Source: JAZLEZ01 sp045615505 (lineage in GTDB: Bacteria; Spirochaetota; Spirochaetia; Sphaerochaetales; Sphaerochaetaceae). Taken from it: DNA of 17,647 nucleotides. Numbering within the stretch: position 1 is the stretch's first letter; every line of letters starts with the position of its first letter. The notes under the pieces were generated by a model, which worked only from the letters and a program-made list of their open reading frames with translations, was not told the DNA's origin and did not search any database. Below are positions 14,256 to 17,647 of this stretch, one piece after another. The translations under genes were made by a program, and so were the position numbers. Location of the stretch: NCBI GenBank assembly GCA_045615505.1, contig JAZLEZ010000031.1, forward strand, positions 1-17,647, written 5' to 3'.

Positions 14256-15341
14256 ATGCAAGTATTCAGAAATTTTTTCTGCATCAGACTCTCTTACATA
14301 GATTATTCAACCATTAATGCCATAAGTTTCCCCACTGTAAGTGTCTGTTCAATCTATAATGACAGTAAGTTGATAATTGAATCTTTCAGACCCGGAACAG
14401 ATGAAGTAGAAAATCAGGAAATCTTTGAGGTCAATGATTATGAGGTAATAAAACTTTTTTATGATATTCAGGATATTTTAAGAGAAGATGAATTCAATTC
14501 AGAACCACCGGAACTCAGAGGTGAGATAAGTATAGATTTTGAGATAATCTACAATTTGTCTGGTCATCGGGAGAAGTGTTCTCCTCTACTGAAAAATAAG
14601 GAAGGAATCACCATTTTATCGATGCTTGAGGGATTTGTTGCTTTTGCCAAGAAAGAGCATACTTATTACAACTGGTGTAGTGTGGAATTCAGTGAGTACG
14701 GAAAAGAATTCTCCTATTTTTCAGATGATGATTCAATAAAAATCGGCGATTATGTATTTGTTCCGGTCGGAAAGAACAATAAAGAAAAGATGGCAAAGGT
14801 AGTAAATCAATGGTGGTTAACTGAAGAACGATTACCCTTTCCGGCAGAAAAGACAAAGAAGATTCTCAGAAAAGTTCCAGAAGAATTGATTCCCAGACCA
14901 ATAGATCTAGACAAATTTCTTGAAACTGCGGATTTTAATGACGATTTTATTCTTACCGATATTGATGGAACTTCCCACGAAGTGCACTTTTGTGGTGATT
15001 ACAGAAATGATGATGAGCCTGGATTAAAACCGAATGAGCCGTACATTAAATGCGGAAGAGTACATTGTGCAGTGAGATATGCTCAATCCCGTATTTGGAA
15101 GATTGAATTGACAAATGAGTGCAGATTGAAAAAGATTGATTTTACCGAATTTGTCGGAAAAAGAGTTGAAGTAAAATGGAGTGCCACCGGACTTGCATAT
15201 TACGGAACATTGATTTCGTTTACTCCGAATGAAACAAATCCGAAGTCTGCAAATTCTTTTACGATAAAGTTTGATGACGATAAAGACGGAGAGCCGTCGG
15301 AAGTACAAATGAATTATATAACTGACATAAAGTTAATTTGA
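14256..15341 (+). CDS. Uncharacterised 361-residue protein with SH3/Tudor-like segments
   Basis: I do not recognise a named family with confidence. The protein is acidic and soluble, with no signal peptide or membrane helix. Residues 152-172 form a motif, FSYFSDDD followed by IKIGDYVFVPVG. PFPAEKTKKILRK follows at 194-206. This looks like a small beta-barrel domain that I associate with other conserved hypothetical proteins. The C terminus (about 297-361) again has an SH3/Tudor-like pattern: FVGKRVEVKW, a central YYGTLISF strand and an acidic FDDDKDGE turn. AAGGAG lies 4 nt before the ATG. It starts 24 nt after the ribonucleotide reductase stop with no terminator between, so it is probably co-transcribed. 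Its codon use is plainer and more AT-rich than its neighbours', suggesting low expression or later acquisition. A nucleic-acid- or protein-binding role is a guess. Confidence 0.8.
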   Translation: MQVFRNFFCIRLSYIDYSTINAISFPTVSVCSIYNDSKLIIESFRPGTDEVENQEIFEVNDYEVIKLFYDIQDILREDEFNSEPPELRGEISIDFEIIYNLSGHREKCSPLLKNKEGITILSMLEGFVAFAKKEHTYYNWCSVEFSEYGKEFSYFSDDDSIKIGDYVFVPVGKNNKEKMAKVVNQWWLTEERLPFPAEKTKKILRKVPEELIPRPIDLDKFLETADFNDDFILTDIDGTSHEVHFCGDYRNDDEPGLKPNEPYIKCGRVHCAVRYAQSRIWKIELTNECRLKKIDFTEFVGKRVEVKWSATGLAYYGTLISFTPNETNPKSANSFTIKFDDDKDGEPSEVQMNYITDIKLI

Positions 15342-15427
15342 TTCCCGTTCAGCTTCTTCAAAATCAACATAGTACCTCCACAACCCTTTATTTTCAGATT
15401 GAATAAACCTTATTTTAGGGTTATTCT

Positions 15428-15433
15428 TATAAT
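15428..15433 (+). promoter_or_regulatory. Perfect -10 box TATAAT for nifJ
   Basis: TATAAT lies 72 nt before the nifJ start codon and would place the transcription start near 15440. The sequence 16-18 nt further upstream has no good -35 element; TTGAAT at 15399-15404 is too far away (23 nt). The promoter may need an activator, or the -35 may be weak. The preceding stretch, 15342-15427, contains only a loose AACCCT/AGGGTT inverted repeat (15382-15422) without a T-run. Confidence 0.5.
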
Positions 15434-15451
15434 CGCCGTTTTTTGCGGACA

Positions 15452-15478
15452 TTTATGTGAGATAGCTAGTCACATAAA
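15452..15478. promoter_or_regulatory. 9-bp-arm inverted repeat in the nifJ leader, possible operator or hairpin
   Basis: TTTATGTGA (15452-15460) and TCACATAAA (15470-15478) are exact inverted arms separated by 9 nt. The repeat starts about 12 nt after the predicted transcription start and ends 27 nt before the start codon. The half-site TGTGA/TCACA recalls CRP/FNR-type and Rex-type sites, but the spacer is longer than the 6 nt typical for CRP. A second small hairpin, AAGAA/TTCTT (15478-15492), follows directly before the ribosome site. Confidence 0.55.
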
Positions 15479-15505
15479 AGAACAAAATTCTTATAGGGGT
15501 GTTTC

Positions 15506-17647
15506 ATGATTAAAAGAAAAATGAAATCCATGGATGGAAACAACGCAGCTGCTCATGTCAGCTATGCTTTCAGTGAAGTTGCAGCAATCTATCCTATTAC
15601 ACCGTCTTCACCTATGGCTGACTTTGTCGACCAGTGGAGTGCAAACGGTCTCAAGAACATCTTCGGAACACAGGTAAAGGTTGTAGAAATGCAGTCGGAA
15701 GCCGGTGCCGCAGGTGCAGTTCACGGTTCACTCGGATCAGGTGCTCTTACAACAACTTATACAGCATCTCAGGGTCTTCTTCTGATGATTCCCAACATGT
15801 ATAAGATTGCTGCAGAACAGCTCCCTTGCGTATTCCATGTAAGTGCAAGAACAGTTTCAACACATGCACTTAACATCTTCGGAGATCACAGCGATGTAAT
15901 GGCTTGCCGTCAGACAGGTTTTGCAATGCTCTGTGAAGGAAATGTCCAAGAAGTTATGGACCTTGCTCCTGTAGCTCATCTTGCAGCTCTCACAGGAAAA
16001 GTTCCTTTCATCAATTTCTTCGACGGTTTCAGAACATCACACGAAATTCAGAAGATTGCCGTTTGGGATTACGAAGATCTCAAAGACATGTGTGATATGA
16101 ATGCGGTTGAGGCATTCAGAGCTCATGCTCTCAATCCTGAACATCCTCATATGAGAGGATCTCATGAAAACGGAGATATTTTCTTCCAGCACAGAGAAGC
16201 ATGTAACGGTTTCTACAATGCACTCCCTGCAGAAGTTGAAAAGTACATGGCAAAAATCAATGAGAAGCTCGGAACAAATTACCAGCTTTTCAACTACTAC
16301 GGTGCTGCCGATGCTGACAGGGTAATCGTAGCTATGGGTTCAATCTGTGATGTTGCAGAAGAAGTAATAGATTACCTCAATGCTCATGGAGAGAAAGTAG
16401 GTCTTGTCAAAGTAAGACTTTTCAGACCGTTCGCAGCAGATAAGCTCATTGCAGCAATTCCTGCTTCAGCAAAGAAGATTGCTGTTCTTGACAGAACAAA
16501 AGAACCGGGATCACTCGGTGAACCTCTTTATCAGGATGTTGTTACTGCTCTTGCAAATGCAGGCAGAAACGATGTTAAGGTATGCGGTGGCCGTTATGGT
16601 CTAGGTTCAAAGGATACAGCTCCAAGTTCAGTATTTGCTATCTACAACGAACTCAAGAAGGCTGATCCGAAGAGACAGTTCACAATCGGTATTGTTGATG
16701 ATGTTACAAATCTTTCACTTGAAGAAGATAAGAATTGCCCTAACACAGCAGCTGCCGGAACAATTGAATGTAAGTTCTGGGGTCTCGGCGGAGACGGTAC
16801 GGTCGGTGCCAACAAAAACTCCATCAAGATTATCGGAGACTACACAGACAAGTATGTTCAGGCATATTTCCAGTACGATTCAAAGAAGACAGGCGGTGTG
16901 ACAATTTCTCACCTGAGATTCGGAGACAAGCCTATCAAGAGTCCGTACTACATCAACAAGGCAGACTTTGTTGCCTGTCATAATCCCAGCTATGTTACAA
17001 AGGGATTCAAGATGGTTCAGGATGTAAAGCCTAACGGAGTATACATGATTAACTGTCAGTGGACACCTGAGGAACTTGATCATCATATGGATGCTGCAAG
17101 CAAGCAGTATATTGCAAAGAACAACATTCAGCTTTACACAATTGATGCCATTGACCTCGCACAGCAGATTGGAATGGGCAAGAGAACAAATACTATTCTT
17201 CAGAGCGCATTCTTCACACTTGCAAAGGTTATGCCTCAGGAGGAAGCTATTGCTCACATGAAGGAAAAAGCAACACAGTCATACCTCAAGAAAGGTCAGG
17301 ATATCGTTGATATGAACCACAAGGCTATAGACCTCGGTGCGACAGCATTCAAGAAGGTTGAAGTTCCTGCTTCATGGGCAAATGCAACAGACAACAAGGT
17401 TGCTGCCGAAAAAGAAGGAAAAGCAGAACTCGTCAAGATGGTTTCAACAATTCTCGATCCTGTTGACAAGATGGACGGAGACAGTCTTCCTGTCAGTGCA
17501 TTTATGGATCATGTGGATGGTCAGTTCGAACTTGGTGCTGCAGCATACGAAAAGAGAGGAGTTGCAGTATCTGTTCCCAGATGGGATGCTGCAAAGTGTA
17601 TCCAGTGTAACAACTGTTCTTATGTATGTCCTCATGCAACAATCAGA
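15506..17647 (+). CDS. nifJ: Pyruvate:ferredoxin (flavodoxin) oxidoreductase, N-terminal part, cut by the window edge
   Basis: This large cytoplasmic iron-sulfur enzyme oxidises pyruvate with CoA to acetyl-CoA and CO2, passing electrons to ferredoxin or flavodoxin. It is the central step of pyruvate use in fermentative anaerobes. The frame is open from the ATG at 15506 through the last base, 714 codons, about 60% of the usual 1170-1200 residues. The N-terminal domain has AIYPITPSSPMADF (from residue 27) and SARTVSTHALNIFGDHSDV, both diagnostic of single-chain enzymes. Domain III follows with CKFWGLGGDGTVGANKN. The window stops just after the first ferredoxin-like cluster, with Cys698, Cys701, Cys704 and Cys708 in CIQCNNCSYVCP. 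The second cluster and the thiamine-diphosphate domain lie outside. AGGGG lies 6 nt before the ATG. Codon use suggests high expression. Confidence 0.96.
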   Translation, partial: MIKRKMKSMDGNNAAAHVSYAFSEVAAIYPITPSSPMADFVDQWSANGLKNIFGTQVKVVEMQSEAGAAGAVHGSLGSGALTTTYTASQGLLLMIPNMYKIAAEQLPCVFHVSARTVSTHALNIFGDHSDVMACRQTGFAMLCEGNVQEVMDLAPVAHLAALTGKVPFINFFDGFRTSHEIQKIAVWDYEDLKDMCDMNAVEAFRAHALNPEHPHMRGSHENGDIFFQHREACNGFYNALPAEVEKYMAKINEKLGTNYQLFNYYGAADADRVIVAMGSICDVAEEVIDYLNAHGEKVGLVKVRLFRPFAADKLIAAIPASAKKIAVLDRTKEPGSLGEPLYQDVVTALANAGRNDVKVCGGRYGLGSKDTAPSSVFAIYNELKKADPKRQFTIGIVDDVTNLSLEEDKNCPNTAAAGTIECKFWGLGGDGTVGANKNSIKIIGDYTDKYVQAYFQYDSKKTGGVTISHLRFGDKPIKSPYYINKADFVACHNPSYVTKGFKMVQDVKPNGVYMINCQWTPEELDHHMDAASKQYIAKNNIQLYTIDAIDLAQQIGMGKRTNTILQSAFFTLAKVMPQEEAIAHMKEKATQSYLKKGQDIVDMNHKAIDLGATAFKKVEVPASWANATDNKVAAEKEGKAELVKMVSTILDPVDKMDGDSLPVSAFMDHVDGQFELGAAAYEKRGVAVSVPRWDAAKCIQCNNCSYVCPHATIR

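Noticed and set aside
15452..15478. Canonical CRP or Rex binding site upstream of nifJ
   Set aside because: The TGTGA/TCACA arms are present, but the 9-nt spacer does not fit the 6-nt CRP spacing or the Rex pattern. I kept it only as an unassigned inverted repeat.

Overview
This window most likely comes from a low-GC, strictly anaerobic spirochaete, probably a host-associated Treponema or close relative. The main clue is an archaeal-type class I lysyl-tRNA synthetase, which among bacteria is typical of spirochaetes. Class II (B12-dependent) ribonucleotide reductase, pyruvate:ferredoxin oxidoreductase and a two-iron superoxide reductase all fit an obligate anaerobe. Arginine is often encoded by AGA. 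The genus is an inference.

Left edge (1 to about 1551): this looks like the end of an integrated element. A tyrosine recombinase (114-1370, minus) reads leftwards, with the first 20 codons of another minus-strand gene beyond it. A 14-bp-arm hairpin lies between the two. On the right the recombinase faces the 3' end of a tRNA with anticodon CAT (1552-1624, minus), probably tRNA-Ile2. Between them lie a 13-bp tandem repeat and an intrinsic terminator reading out of the tRNA. This is the usual layout of an element inserted at a tRNA 3' end. The far attachment site is outside the window.

Core block (1718-9312, plus): clpP, lysS (class I), era, parE, parC and an RluA-type pseudouridine synthase are tightly packed. 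Gaps are 2 nt, a 1-nt overlap, 43 nt, 11 nt and 1 nt, so they are probably one or two operons for protein quality control, translation, ribosome assembly and chromosome decatenation.

Metabolic block (9379 to the right end, plus): these are individually controlled genes. gdhA has a good sigma-70 promoter and a strong terminator. The superoxide reductase gene has a perfect palindrome against its ribosome binding site and its own terminator. Class II ribonucleotide reductase is preceded by an NrdR-box-like site and followed after 24 nt by an uncharacterised 361-residue protein. The window ends inside nifJ, whose leader carries a perfect TATAAT box and a 9-bp-arm inverted repeat.

I found no CRISPR array, insertion sequence, rRNA or recognisable defence system. 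The points most worth following up are the tRNA/integrase boundary, the palindromic sites upstream of the redox and nitrogen genes, the insertions in the reductase, the unusual residue in the ParC quinolone region and the unknown protein after the reductase.
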